The notes: generated from the sequence alone by a model not told the origin. Shown: positions 1-9,126, numbered from the stretch's first letter. The stretch is DNA of 16,271 nucleotides from Polyrhizophydium stewartii (GCA_027604665.1 JADGIZ010000313.1:1-16271); one strand, 5' to 3'. Numbers and translations are program-made.

Positions 1-31
1 CGTACCACCGCAACGCTGCTGGTCAGTAACC

Positions 32-69
32 ACCTGTGCTCACACATCGCGAGGCCCCAAGGGTATGCG
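32..69. repeat. Dispersed 38-bp repeat, copy 1
   Basis: A 38-bp unit beginning acctgtgctcacacatcgcg. It recurs at 119-156 with a single mismatch, and in degenerate, shortened form at 2855-2887. Similarity to the third copy extends about 15 bases further left (a ctg-gtcag block against ctg-ttcag). It lies downstream of the broken ankyrin gene and encodes nothing recognisable. It could be part of a larger dispersed or mobile repeat whose remainder is outside the window. Its function is unknown. Confidence 0.75.
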
Positions 70-98
70 TAATAAAGCGGGGGCTCCGCCCCCCTTCA

Positions 99-120
99 AC
101 ACACACACACACACACACAC
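99..120. repeat. (AC)11 dinucleotide microsatellite
   Basis: Eleven perfect AC units lie directly against the second copy of the 38-bp repeat, forming the spacer between copies 1 and 2 together with a short C-rich stretch. No gene is seen here. Confidence 0.9.
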
Positions 121-156
121 CTGTGCTCTCACATCGCGAGGCCCCAAGGGTATGCG
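119..156. repeat. Dispersed 38-bp repeat, copy 2
   Basis: This copy differs from copy 1 by one base (ctcac in place of cacac) and is in the same orientation, 87 bp further right. Bases 157-242 to its right, up to the end of the ankyrin gene, hold no recognisable feature. Confidence 0.75.
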
Positions 157-242
157 GAGTGCTGCCAAGACTGTGAAATGTCCTGCAACCACACTCTCGC
201 AGATCCATTTCATTCTTCAAATCGCTGTCAGCTGTTCGGCAG

Positions 243-1786
243 TCAAGCAGCAGAGATCAGCTCGCGGGCCAGCTTGACATCGCCGTCATGCCACTTGGTG
301 TCGGGCAGGTGCCAGAGCAGCCACCTCATGACAGTCGCTTTGTTGAGTCGCGTCGCCAGTCGCATGACATCCGCCGGCTTGGGGGTGCGCTGCACATCCG
401 GCGAGCAGAGCCACTCAATCGCGCCGTCTGCCTGCTGCGCTCCGATCTTGGACACATTGTGCGCGCGCAGCATGCTGGGCACGCGCTTTCGGAGCAGGGG
501 CAGCATGTGAAGCTGACCTCGTTCGACCGCGCAGGTGATATCGTCAGATGTCAGGCGCACATCCGTGTTGTCGAGCATCCACTCGAGCACATCAATGTGG
601 CCGCCCTCGATCGCCTTACACATAACGGTGGCCGTGATGACCTCTGGCGCAAACGGATGGATGCATTTGATCACGGCGGGGCGGCCATGCTGCGCGGCGG
701 CCTCAGCTGCGTCAGCAATGACGCCTTCGCTGCGGTTCTTGTGCAAGAACTCGACGACATTGGCGCGGCCGTTTTCGGCCGCCTTGAGCATTGCCTTGCT
801 CGTGCAGCCTTCGGTGCGATTGCTGTGCAGGAACTCGACGACGCCAAGGTGGCCCCACTCGGCAGCGAGATCCATGGCGTCGGTCGTGCAGCCTTCAGTG
901 CGGTTGGCGTGCAGCCACTTGAGCATGTCAAGTTGGTTGAAATGGGCGGCCCAGTCCATGGCTTTCGTCGTGCAGCCCTCGGTGCGGTTGGCGTGCAGCC
1001 ACTTGACACAATCAAGCGCGTTGTTGCGAGCCGCCCAATTCATCACCTCTGCCGTCCATGTGCCGTTTGCCATGCGCTTGGCCACTTGAGCATCTCAAGA
1101 TGGCCAAAGCACACAGCGAGCCGAGCGTGTTCAGCATCGAGAGTTGCAATCCTGCGCTCGTCGACGAGATACTTGAGCGTCGCGATGCTTCCGCAGCGTA
1201 CAGCCATATGCGTGAGATGCTTCGGCGTCTTGAAATCAAGCAGGTCGGTCCACCAGTTGAGAATCGCAGCTTGGTCGAGGCCGTTCTTCAGGAAGTCAAA
1301 GCCGAGTGCCTTGACGCGGACATACATGCTGCGCGTGCGCAACGACCAGAATGTTCTGTAGTGAGTATTGCTCTTGAACTTCTCGAACGGCAGAATGCGG
1401 AGGTCGCCTTGCCAGTCGAGCTCGAAGGCGTCGGACAAAGCCTCGTTGAACTTCCACGAGTCGATGTTGCTGATGCAATTGTTGACAAACTGCGTGAGAG
1501 CGCCGGCGTGCGCAAGGATCATGTTCTGGATCTCGGCCGGCATGCGGTCCCACTCGTTGGTCGCCGTCGGTCGGATGCGAGCGGTCGGGCTACTGCCGCC
1601 GGTGTGTCCGCTGGACAGTGCGACGGGCAACGACGACTCGGGCTCGCTGCCGAGGCGCTCGAGCAGCCTGATGTTCTGCTCCTTGAGAGCGGAGAGCTCG
1701 GCCTCGAGGGTGTTGAGGCGGGCGACCAGGGCAGCTGGGTCTGCGGCCAGTGCGTCGGCAAGAGAGGCCTCAGTACACTCGGTCAT
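243..1786 (-). pseudogene. Coiled-coil / F-box-like / ankyrin-repeat protein, frameshifted
   Basis: The first frame starts at the ATG at 1786, the first in-frame ATG that places the coiled coil at the N-terminus. It runs 235 sensible residues to 1082: a leucine-heptad coiled coil (about 19-45), a Ser/Thr-rich linker, an F-box-like segment (about 79-105, with WDRMPAEIQNMIL), then ankyrin-like helices. From about 1081 the reading continues in another frame to the TGA at 243-245. It gives five 28-residue ankyrin-like units, each carrying variants of KWLHANRTEGCTT, then weaker helical repeats. The left-hand frame has no ATG of its own near the join. The repeat period across the join is 83 nt instead of 84, so one base is missing. 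F-box/ankyrin proteins of this kind are usually thought to be substrate adaptors for ubiquitin ligases; that role is inference here. It may be a true pseudogene, an assembly error, or a gene with an unrecognised intron. Confidence 0.7.
663..1082 (-). repeat. 84-nt tandem repeats encoding 28-aa ankyrin-like units
   Basis: About five head-to-tail units of 84 nt. The aromatic residue of the KWL/EFL motif recurs exactly every 28 residues (codons starting at 1001, 917, 833, 749 and 665). The first three to four units are very alike at the DNA level, each with an NRTEGCT block. Degeneracy rises toward the C-terminal end (low coordinates), which suggests recent duplication or gene conversion among the N-proximal units. 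Confidence 0.75.
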
Positions 1787-2313
1787 GCTGTCGAAGTTTG
1801 GGGAAAGAGCGGCTGCAGGAGCTTGCGGAAGTTGATGTCGCATCGCCAAGCAACGCGACAAAACGTTTGGGGACAGTCGCGGTCACCATTGGCGCGGCCT
1901 TGCCTGCCCCACGGGTATTCTGTCCTCGCGACGCTGGCGTCCCACTCTTCTGTCCGTTGGACACACCAGTGCTGTGTGATGCCTGCCTCGAGTTGATTTC
2001 CGCGTCAATCTGCCGGGAGGCCGCATCTGGCTCAAGCTTTCGGCCGGCATCTCGCCAGCATCCTCGGCCTTGTTCCAAGCACCATGCGAGTGCGGCGATG
2101 CCTTCCGCAATGCCAGCCAGCGCACGCCAGTTGCCTTGTGAAGCCAGCACACTCGACGCGCATCGCATCGCAGTCTGCCTGAAGTCGGTGCTCTCACTCA
2201 GAGCCGATGCCACGATGCTTGGCAGACAAGGCCGGATCATTCATGATCGGATCTCAGTCGGCCACCTCGCTTCTTGCATGACATGAGGGATCGACGTTCA
2301 TTTGACTGGGAAT
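1787..2313. other. Non-coding or unassigned region upstream of the ankyrin gene
   Basis: This stretch should contain the 5' flank of the ankyrin gene. Open frames of 100-178 codons exist on both strands, but they overlap one another, carry no motif I recognise, and are expected by chance at this GC content. A minus-strand frame at about 1890-2200 has a moderately helical, Ala-rich composition and is the least unlikely candidate. I do not call it a gene. No TATA box is evident. Confidence 0.4.
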
Positions 2314-2572
2314 GAACGGCCTCTGAACAGCCCGCTTTGATGCGCATCGCGGGGCCGCTTGTCAACCAGCCGTTCGCCGCCGACCGCTGCATCTTGTGCG
2401 ACGGCGGCATCGCTGATGTGCATCCACTCGCACACCTCGTTATCGTCTGCGTCTCTGTCAGAGCCGCTCGACGACAGGCGGATCTCAACCCGCTCATCGA
2501 CTCGGCCAAGAAGCAGGACCCCCTGGCCAACGACGACACCATCTTCACTTGGCTCCTCGGCGGAGCATCACA
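2314..2572 (+). mobile_element. Probable degenerate non-LTR retrotransposon 3' fragment
   Basis: One plus-strand frame contains LVNQPF, then ADRCILCDGG, then HLVIVC and RAARRQ. The cysteines and histidine follow C-x2-C-x11-H-x4-C, like the CCHC zinc finger found after the reverse transcriptase of many LINE-type elements, which is usually followed by a basic stretch as here. A later segment with TIFTWLLGG could be the element's C-terminal tail. There is a stop just upstream (2313-2315), no reverse transcriptase palm motif (such as a YxDD block), and no visible poly(A) tail or target-site duplication. It is therefore at best a truncated relic. The alternative is a chance open frame. Confidence 0.35.
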
Positions 2573-2854
2573 GGGCGAAGCGGCACCCGGGCAGACCTGG
2601 CTCGGGGGGACCGTGGAGCATACTCACGAAGGCACAGAGGGCAGACCGCCGGCGGCAAGACTGGCTGACTTCCTGAGTGTCGCTCACCCAAGGTGCCAAG
2701 TGCGGCTTTGGCACTTTCACAGGAAGCGACAACTCGGGGCAGCTCAGCACAACGAGGTGAGGGCCTCCGGCCGACAGCCCATGCTCACACTGAGTACGGC
2801 TTTGCCTCCCTTGGCACTTGGCGGTTGGCGCAATTAACAACCTGTTCAGCATGA
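2573..2854. other. Intergenic, no feature recognised
   Basis: No convincing gene, RNA or known repeat was found in this stretch between the putative retroelement relic and the third copy of the dispersed repeat. Open frames here lack motifs and overlap on both strands. Confidence 0.4.
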
Positions 2855-2887
2855 ACCTGTGCTCACACATCGAGAGGCCCCAAAGCG
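2855..2887. repeat. Dispersed repeat, copy 3 (degenerate)
   Basis: A shorter, diverged copy of the unit at 32-69 and 119-156, in the same orientation. It shares acctgtgctcacacatcg and gaggcccc with one internal deletion and a diverged right end. It sits about 55 bp beyond the poly(A) signal of the first receptor gene, so copies of this repeat lie on both sides of the ankyrin/retroelement segment. Confidence 0.6.
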
Positions 2888-2941
2888 TTCCCAATAGAGC
2901 ATAAACACCCCAAACTCATTCAGCTTATACATAAAATCTGC

Positions 2942-2947
2942 TTTATT
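2942..2947 (-). terminator. Candidate poly(A) signal of receptor R1
   Basis: The minus strand reads TGAATAAAG at the R1 stop, so an exact AATAAA hexamer overlaps the stop codon. An AT-rich stretch follows (2900-2945). If used, the 3' UTR would be only a few tens of bases. No equally clear AATAAA was found after R2-R6; after R3 there is an AATACA variant at about 7074-7079. Confidence 0.5.
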
Positions 2948-4443
2948 CAATGACTTGAGCTGCCGGCTGGATCAGGCGGATCGCTCGCTGCGGTCGTGTT
3001 GGCATCGAGGGCACGGCTGGCGTCGGAAGGATCCTTTCGCTGCTCGATAACGTGTATGTGGCGCGGTCCAGTGTACCTGCTCTGCGAAGCGTAGCCAAGC
3101 GGGAAACTCGTCTCGTTTGTGTTCCATGCGCCGCTCAAGTCGATACTCGAGTCTGCAGGAAGCCCGGATGGAGTCGTGGCGAGTCTGCTTGATTCGACCT
3201 CGGATAAGGTCGCGGCTGCATCAAAGTCCAGGTCAGGCTCGAGCAAGTGCTGAATGTACAGAAACACGACGCAGTCGACCGCGCCGCGCAGCGGGGACAC
3301 GATCGCTTGCATAACCGTGAGCGTATATACACTGTCGCCCGAGAAAAAGGGCACAAGGCGGTTGAGCGTGGACGGGATCCATGTGAGGACAAAGCCGAGC
3401 GTGTACGCCTGCATTCGGCGGGTCATGACGAGGTTGTATCTACGTATGGCAATCACGGCGGGCGTCACACGGCCGCGAGCCGCGCGGTCCTGGATACGCC
3501 GGATGGCCGCCCACGTGAGAATATAGGCAACAACGTCGAAAATGAAGATGCTCCAGAGCGGAACGTAAAACAGCCAGATCCGGTACTCGGCGTGCTGGCC
3601 GGCGATCCAGCACCATCTGCACATCGTTCGTCAGCACGCGGCTCCTGTATGCAGTTGACCAGCAGCACAAAGTGCAAGGCTGTTACGCACAGATCGACGT
3701 CGCCGATGATGTTGTGCACGCCGTCTGGCTTGATGAGCAGCAACGGCACGGTGTTTGAGACCGGCAACAGGAAGCAAAGCGCGATGACGATGCGCTCGTT
3801 GCGCTGCAAGGTGAAAATGAGGTTGCTTCCAAAGACGATCAGCAGCATCGTGACCGCAATGACCAGGCTGATGACCGCCGAGACGGTGTTGGAGTACTGT
3901 ATCAACACGGCTTGTGCCTGGCAGCCGAAGGCGTCGGCGCCGGCGACGGGGCCGCGGCGGCCAACGGCCTTGGCGACTGAGGATGCAGGTGCGGCATTTC
4001 AAGGGTGTCGCCAGTCAACAAATGCTGGCCCGCTGCGCATGTGTTTGTGGCGAGCGGCCAGCGCCGCACGAGCAGGCTCTGAGCTCGGGACAGGCAGCGG
4101 TGCACCTGTGGTGAGGATGTCGGCCACGACCAGGGCCAGCACGAGGCGGCCCATGAGGTTGTCGAACCAGCGCGGCCGAGCCACGAAATACTGTACGCCG
4201 GGGAGGCGATTGCGTCAGCGTCAGCTCCCCCTGCCCGCTGCCCGTCTCCCAGCCGCCGCCACGCAGCCTGTGTTCGCATGGCTCGGCAGCAGGGTCCAAG
4301 CCCCGTCTCGGCGGATGCAGGGTGGAGCGGCGGCGTCGGGCGCAACGCACCAGCAGGACAATGCCGATCCCGACGGCCGAGGCGACGGACGAAACGGCCA
4401 CAAGGAGCGAGGTGACCGCCAGCTGCTCGGGAGCCAGGGGCAT
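2947..4443 (-). CDS. Receptor R1: seven-TM, cAMP-receptor-like (class E) GPCR, short tail
   Basis: Exons (minus strand, 5' to 3'): 4351-4443, 4106-4190, 3691-3976, 2947-3616, giving 377 aa with a TGA stop. Introns are 160, 129 and 74 nt, in phases 0, 1 and 2. The start MPLAPEQ was chosen because it aligns with the R2 and R5 starts; in-frame ATGs also exist 20 and 28 codons upstream. Helices lie at about 9-33, 42-59, 83-108, 121-141, 167-190, 223-243 and 253-277. Visible family marks are Cys78 and Cys157 (likely disulfide), LWCWI at 155-159 split by intron 3, RRYNLVMTRRMQAYT before TM6 and SPLRG in TM7. The architecture best fits Dicty_CAR-type receptors; Git3-like is the alternative. The tail is only about 100 residues. 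It has SEVES after TM7 but lacks the RVxF, GIDTI, PPxY and ARFSF motifs of its paralogs. It is the last gene of the array in the direction of transcription. Ligand unknown. Confidence 0.85.
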
Positions 4444-4852
4444 TTTGCGCTGTGCTGGTGAGTGTCGCCGACCGCTGCTGACGGCCGCCCGCTCGCCAAT
4501 CATGCACGCGGCGATGAACACGTTCATGCGCAAACACAACGTGGCGAGGAGTCGGCTGGGCAGGCATATGCTGTTGCTAGTGTATTGGAGATGGTGTTTG
4601 GGGTGGAGCGCAAGGATGCGCAATGCGGTGCGGGGGGATCGAGCGCGGTTGCGCTGGCCGGGCGGGCGCAGTCGTCCGCGAGGCAGTGTGGTGCAAATGC
4701 GTGCATCTATCATTGGGTTCGGGGTTGCCTCGAGAGCGGAATATGCAGTGTCGAAAGAGGGTGCAAGAATGATGGTGTGCACGGGGGGCGTGCGAGCGTG
4801 GGTGAGGGCAAGCTGGTGTCGAGCTGCAGCCGCGGGCCAATGCGCGCTGGCA
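4444..4852. other. Intergenic region between R1 and R2
   Basis: This 409-bp stretch should hold the R2 3' end and the R1 promoter and 5' UTR. Minus-strand CCAAT pentamers occur near 4582 and 4709, but at this frequency they may be chance. No TATA box and no AATAAA was seen. Confidence 0.4.
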
Positions 4853-6687
4853 TCACCACTTGGGCACCGCCGCATCGTTGCCGTCATCGGCGCCCTCGGG
4901 CTTGCTGAACGTGAACCGCGCAGGGTCGTCCAGCGGCGGCGACGGAGTTCCCGAAGACCGACTTCCCGACGAAAGCACCCCCGGTGACGGAGGCGCGGAA
5001 CTGGCCGAACCGCGAGAAGGGCCAGGAGCGCCGAGCGCCGAGCCGCGGATATTGTGCTGCCGTCGCCAGCCAAAGATCGAGCCATAGGACGACGCCGGCG
5101 GCGGCGCGGGCGGCGCGTAGTCCGGATCGACCATCTCGGCGATCGTGTCAATGCCGATGGTCGCGACGCTGTCGACCAGGCTCTTGGATGGCTCAATGAA
5201 GCGCACCTTCTTGCCCTTGGACGCCGGGGCGGCGGGCTGTGGTGCGATCTTGCTTCCCGAGGTGGCGTTGCTGCGGGTGCTGTGCTTGGACTCGATTGGC
5301 GCGAGCTCGATAGACTGCCCGTGCACGACGCTGCTTCTTAGGCTGTTGTTGGGCGATGCCAAGCCAACAGCCAAGACGCCCGGGCCCGATGGTTCTACCG
5401 ACGCCGACTCGATCTCCGAGATGGTTTGGCTGATTTCGCGGTCCGAATCAGATTCGAGCAGGTACTGGATGTAAAGGAACACCAGGCAGTTGATCATGCC
5501 ACGCAGCGGCGAGATGGTCGCCTGCGCAATCGTGAGGCCATAGACAATCTCGCCGGATATCAGCGGCGCAATGCGGTTGAACGTTGATGGAAGCCAGACG
5601 AACAGGAACACGAGGGTGTACGACTGCATGCGGCGGGTCATGATCAGGTTGTACTTTCGCATGGCGATGACGGCCGGCGTGACGCGCTGGCGGCTGGCCA
5701 GCGCCTGCAACTGCTTGATGCTGACCCAGGTGAGCAGGTATGCGACGATCTGGAAAATGAAGATGACCCAGAGCTCCAAAAAGAACAGCCAGACTTGGAA
5801 AATCACGTACTTGCCGTCGATCCAGCACCAACTGGTGGGCAGCAGCACGCTGGCGGTCAGCAGGCGGTAGCGGCGGCGGTCGAAGCAGCATCGAGCGCTT
5901 CGTGGCTCACAGGTTCGCGTCTCCGACAATATTGCGATTGCCGCCGGGCTTGATGACCAGGAGCGCAAGACCAAAGAATATGGAGACGACGAAACTCATG
6001 AAAATAACCAGCCACTGGCTGCGCTTGAGAAAGTAAGCATCGCCGCCGAGAAAGACGATGAAGACCATGTTTGCGGCAATGGCGAAGCTGATGAAGACCG
6101 CCGACAGGTTGCCGATTTGCACGAAGACTGCCTGCGTCTGGCAGAGCAACGAGTCGATGCCGGCATCAGGCCCAAGGCGACCCACGCCCTTGGTGACTGC
6201 GGGCGGGTGCGCGCGGGCAAGTGCGCAGCGTCAGCTTCCCAGCTGGCGGGGAAGGCGGGGGTCGTGCGGGCCCAAAAACAAAGCAAGCCACGATGGACAA
6301 CCGCTGGAACGGAGCAGCGGTCACCTGTGCTGATGAGGTCGCTCGCCGTCAGCGACAGGACGAGCCTGCCCATGAGGTTCCGGAACCACACGGGCCGGCG
6401 CACATAGAACTGGCGGACGGGCGGCGACGGCGGTGGTGGTGGTGCGGGAAGGGCCGGCCGCCAGTGTCAGCCGGCTATGCGCGGTGCGGGGCCCGCTCCT
6501 CGTGGAGCGGGCGTCGAGCGGACCCGTGAGTCGGCCGTCGGCCGACGTGTGCTCGAAGCTCCTCCGGATGCCAAGGCGGCCAGCGCGCACGTACAGTGAA
6601 GACGATGCCGACGCCAAGAAGCGACAGCGCCGACGACACCGTCACGAGGGTGCTGGTCAGCGCCAGTTGGCTCGGGCTGAGCGGCAT
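4853..6687 (-). CDS. Receptor R2: seven-TM, cAMP-receptor-like GPCR with RVxF tail
   Basis: Exons: 6595-6687, 6325-6409, 5911-6196, 4853-5831; 480 aa. Introns are 185, 128 and 79 nt, in phases 0, 1 and 2 at the same residues as in R1. The start MPLSPSQ is set by alignment; an in-frame ATG also lies 13 codons upstream. Core: TM1 crosses the exon 1/2 join, Cys78 and Cys157 are conserved, LWCWI is at 155-159, RKYNLIMTRRMQSYT precedes TM6, and SPLRGMINC lies in TM7. After TM7 comes TISEIES (291-297). The tail then has KKVRF (362-366), a match to the PP1-docking RVxF pattern, IGIDTI (380-385), a Pro/Ser-rich stretch, and ARFTF followed by acidic residues (459 onward). The first exon ends at GTACGT, and intron 2 carries a GCTGAC branch-like site. 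Expected to sit in the plasma membrane and signal through G proteins. Family assignment is by pattern; ligand unknown. Confidence 0.87.
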
Positions 6688-7081
6688 GGGTGAAAGTGTG
6701 GCGGCTCCCGGGTGCACCAGCTGCATTGGGGCTGCGGCCGATCGGGGGGACAAAGCGGGGTGATCCGGGCTGGCATGGATGAGCCGCCAAGCCGCCCCTC
6801 GGGGACCTGACAGAATCAGCGGGCCAGGCGGGATGCAGTGGCGGGCGAGAGGCTGGTGGCGAGTGCTCGACGGGCTGCCGGGCCAGGCCGCGGGGTCGGC
6901 CTTTGTGCCCGTCCACCATTTGAGGCGGTGAGGCATGTGGACACAGGCCCCCCTCATTCCCCCAGCCACGACCCTCCTCCAACCATATGCACAGGGCCCG
7001 CACCCGCGTGCACGCAGCAGCCCTGCAGCGTTGACAGTCCTCCTGCAGGACACGGCAGCGGCGTGCACGTATGTATTGCCG
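6688..7081. other. Intergenic region between R2 and R3
   Basis: This 394-bp GC-rich stretch should contain the R3 3' end and the R2 promoter and 5' UTR. An AATACA poly(A)-signal variant (minus strand, about 7074-7079) lies within ten bases of the R3 stop. A minus-strand CCAAT occurs about 40 bp upstream of the R2 start. Nothing else was recognised. Confidence 0.4.
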
Positions 7082-9126
7082 TCAGCTCGGGCGGCGCTGC
7101 TCGGGGCCGCCGGGCGTCTGCTGATCGGTTCGCGGCTGCGGCGTCGACGGCCTGGCAGATTGCGGCTGGGGCGACTGCGCGCGCGGCTGGGGCGACTGCG
7201 CGCGCGGCTGAGGCGAGCAGGCCCGCGGGCTGAGCACGTCGTACGATGGCGGCGGGACCTCGTCGACGCGTGCCATCCGCGCGATCGTGTCGATGCCGAT
7301 GCTGACGTTGCTCTCGGTCGCCGACTTCTCTGCGAAGCGCACCCGGCGGGCAGCACCAGCGGGTCCTGCCGGCCCTCCTGGTGCCCCCGCAGACACGAGC
7401 GGGATGGCCGGATCCGCTCGAGCCTGCTTCGGCGTTGCATGGCTTGCGCGCGACGCCGTGCTGTTGGAGCGCTGGAGGCAGAATCTGGGGTTGATGCTGC
7501 CAATGCTGCCGATGCTGCGAAGCCCGGCGCTGTGCTCGCTGGCAACATGCCCGGGGCCGCCGCTGGCGACGCCGCCCCCGCCGGTTCCGCCGCTGGCGAC
7601 GCCTCCCCCGCCGGTTCCGCCCGTCGCCGCGCTGCGCTGGGGAGTGGTATCATAGTGCGACTCGAACTCGGAGATGGTCTGCGTGACTTGCACCCGCGTG
7701 CCGGCCTCGAGCAGATAGTCGATGTACAAGAACGCCAGCGCATTCGCAAACCCGCGCAGCGGCGACATGAAGGCTTGCAGGAGCGTCAGCGGCGTGAAGT
7801 TCTGGCCCGTCATCAGCGGCACGACGCGGTTGAGCGACGACGGCGTCCAGACGAACAAGAACGCAAAGGTGTATGCCTGCATGCGGCGAGACATGATGAC
7901 GTTGTAGCGCCGGAGCGCCGTCGTGGTCGACCGCCGCCCGAGCTCCGCGGCCACCTGCATCTGCTGGATGCGCACCCACGCGACTATGTACGCCGTGACC
8001 TGGAGCATAAAGATGATCCAAAGCTCAATGTAGAAGAACAGAATCTGATATTTACGCTCCGACGACTTGATCCAGCACCAGCTGGAGTTCAAGGCGGTGT
8101 GGGCAGCGGGAGGCCAAAGCAGCGCCGAACGCAATGGCAGATGCAGCGTCAGCGCAGATCGGAGGAGGAGGGGCAGCCGCATCCAAGCAGCCACGCGGCC
8201 AACGCACAAGTCGGCGTCGCCAATCAGAGTGCCAAAGTCGTCGTCGTCGTTGTCGTCTGTGGGCTCGATCAGCAGCAGCGGCACGACGAGCCCCACAGGC
8301 GCAAAGAAGCACGCCGTGAAGATGATGGTCTCGTATCGATGCGCCGAGAAGCTGTCGCCCCAAAAGACAATGTACAGCATGCACACGGCGATGGCCAGGT
8401 TGATGAGCACAGAGCTGAGGTTGCTGTACTGGATGAAGATGCCTTGCTGCTGGCACAGGGTCGACATTTCTCCGGCGTTTATCCCGTTGCGGCCGATCGC
8501 CTTGGCGACTGTGTTTGTGTTTGTGTTTGGGGGTGTGTGTGTGTGCGTGTGTGTGCGCGAGTGTGTGTGCGTGTGTGTGTGTGTGTGCGAGTGTGTGCGA
8601 GTGTGGCGGAGGCGTCGTCAGCACGGGAGACGCCGCCGAGCGAGTCGGGACGCCTCGTGGGCTGGTTGCGGACACGCACTCGCGCCAACCAGGTCCACGA
8701 CGGCCATGGCCAGGACAAAGCGGCCCATCATGTTGTTGAACCAGGATGGCTTGATGATGTAGTTCTGCCGGCGCGTGGCGACCGACCCGGTCCGAGGGAG
8801 CAGCCGCGGCTTCGTTAGCCCCGTCCACGCTCTCAGGGACGGTGCACAAGGGCAGCGTGCGTCGCGGCCTCATGGCCGCTCGCGAGGCCGGTCTGGGCCG
8901 CCTACGTCATGGGCCGCGGATGCCGGCCGTACACCAGTCGGCATCAGCGGCGGCAGCGGCCGCGGCCGCGAGGCTCGACCGCGCAGGACGGCTCGCCGGC
9001 CTGCTGGGCGTGCGGAGGGGAGGCGGCGCTCACATAAAGGACGAACAGGACGCCCAGCACCGAGAGCGCCGCGGACACGAGCACAAGCCACGATGCGGTG
9101 GCCTGGGTGGCTGGGTCGAGCGCCAT
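7082..9126 (-). CDS. Receptor R3: seven-TM, cAMP-receptor-like GPCR with repeat-rich tail
   Basis: Exons: 9034-9126, 8680-8764, 8208-8508, 7082-8081; 492 aa. Introns are 269, 171 and 126 nt, in phases 0, 1 and 2. Exon 3 is 15 nt longer than in R1, R2 and R5, adding Asp-rich residues in extracellular loop 2. Start MALDPAT. Conserved: Cys78, LWCWI at 160-164, RRYNVIMSRRMQAYT before TM6, SPLRG in TM7. TM7 has ANALAFLY instead of the NCxVFLY of most paralogs. The tail has TISEFES, two near-perfect 30-nt repeats (GGTGGGGVAS), two QPRAQSP heptads, RRVRF (405-409), IGIDTI (421-426) and PPSY (437-440, a PPxY WW-domain ligand pattern). Intron 2 contains a long (GT)n-rich tract. Intron 3 is a multiple of three and free of stops, so retention would stay in frame. 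Ligand unknown. Confidence 0.85.
7169..7210 (-). repeat. 21-nt coding repeats (QPRAQSP) in the R3 tail
   Basis: Two adjacent, nearly identical 21-nt units in the last exon of R3, in frame, encoding QPRAQSP twice and followed by a partial unit. They lie just after the PPSY motif. Confidence 0.75.
7562..7621 (-). repeat. 30-nt coding repeats (GGTGGGGVAS) in the R3 tail
   Basis: Two 30-nt units differing by about one base, encoding GGTGGGGVAS twice. The Gly-rich stretch forms a flexible linker between TM7 and the RVxF motif. This minisatellite is likely to vary in copy number between strains. Confidence 0.8.
8511..8606. repeat. (GT)n-rich tract in intron 2 of R3
   Basis: About 95 bp of interrupted GT repeats on the plus strand, so the R3 transcript would carry CA repeats immediately upstream of the intron 2 acceptor (ending CACAG). 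The acceptor therefore lacks an ordinary polypyrimidine tract. The tract is likely length-variable and could affect splicing of this intron. Confidence 0.85.

Noticed and set aside
71..76. AATAAA on the plus strand, possibly a poly(A) signal for a gene entering from the left
   Set aside because: It falls at the end of a dispersed repeat copy and no plus-strand coding sequence precedes it within the window.
288..1996. Plus-strand open frames antisense to the ankyrin gene (288-1361, 1058-1996)
   Set aside because: Mirror frames of a repetitive coding region. The minus strand carries clear ankyrin and coiled-coil sequence.
1770..2240. Minus-strand open frame of 156 codons upstream of the ankyrin gene
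   Set aside because: It overlaps the ankyrin start in another frame, has no known motif, and competes with an equally long plus-strand frame.
3247..4461. Plus-strand open frame of 404 codons antisense to R1
   Set aside because: It shadows R1 exons and introns and encodes no recognisable domain. The minus-strand gene is supported by five aligned paralogs.
8511..8606. Tandem GT tract considered as a CRISPR or telomere-like array
   Set aside because: Simple dinucleotide repeat without spacers or telomere unit, located inside an intron.
6935..8818. Long plus-strand open frame of 627 codons antisense to R3
   Set aside because: It crosses R3 exons, introns and the GT microsatellite without distinction and has an Arg/Ala-rich, motif-free translation. 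At this GC content, stop-poor antisense frames are expected.
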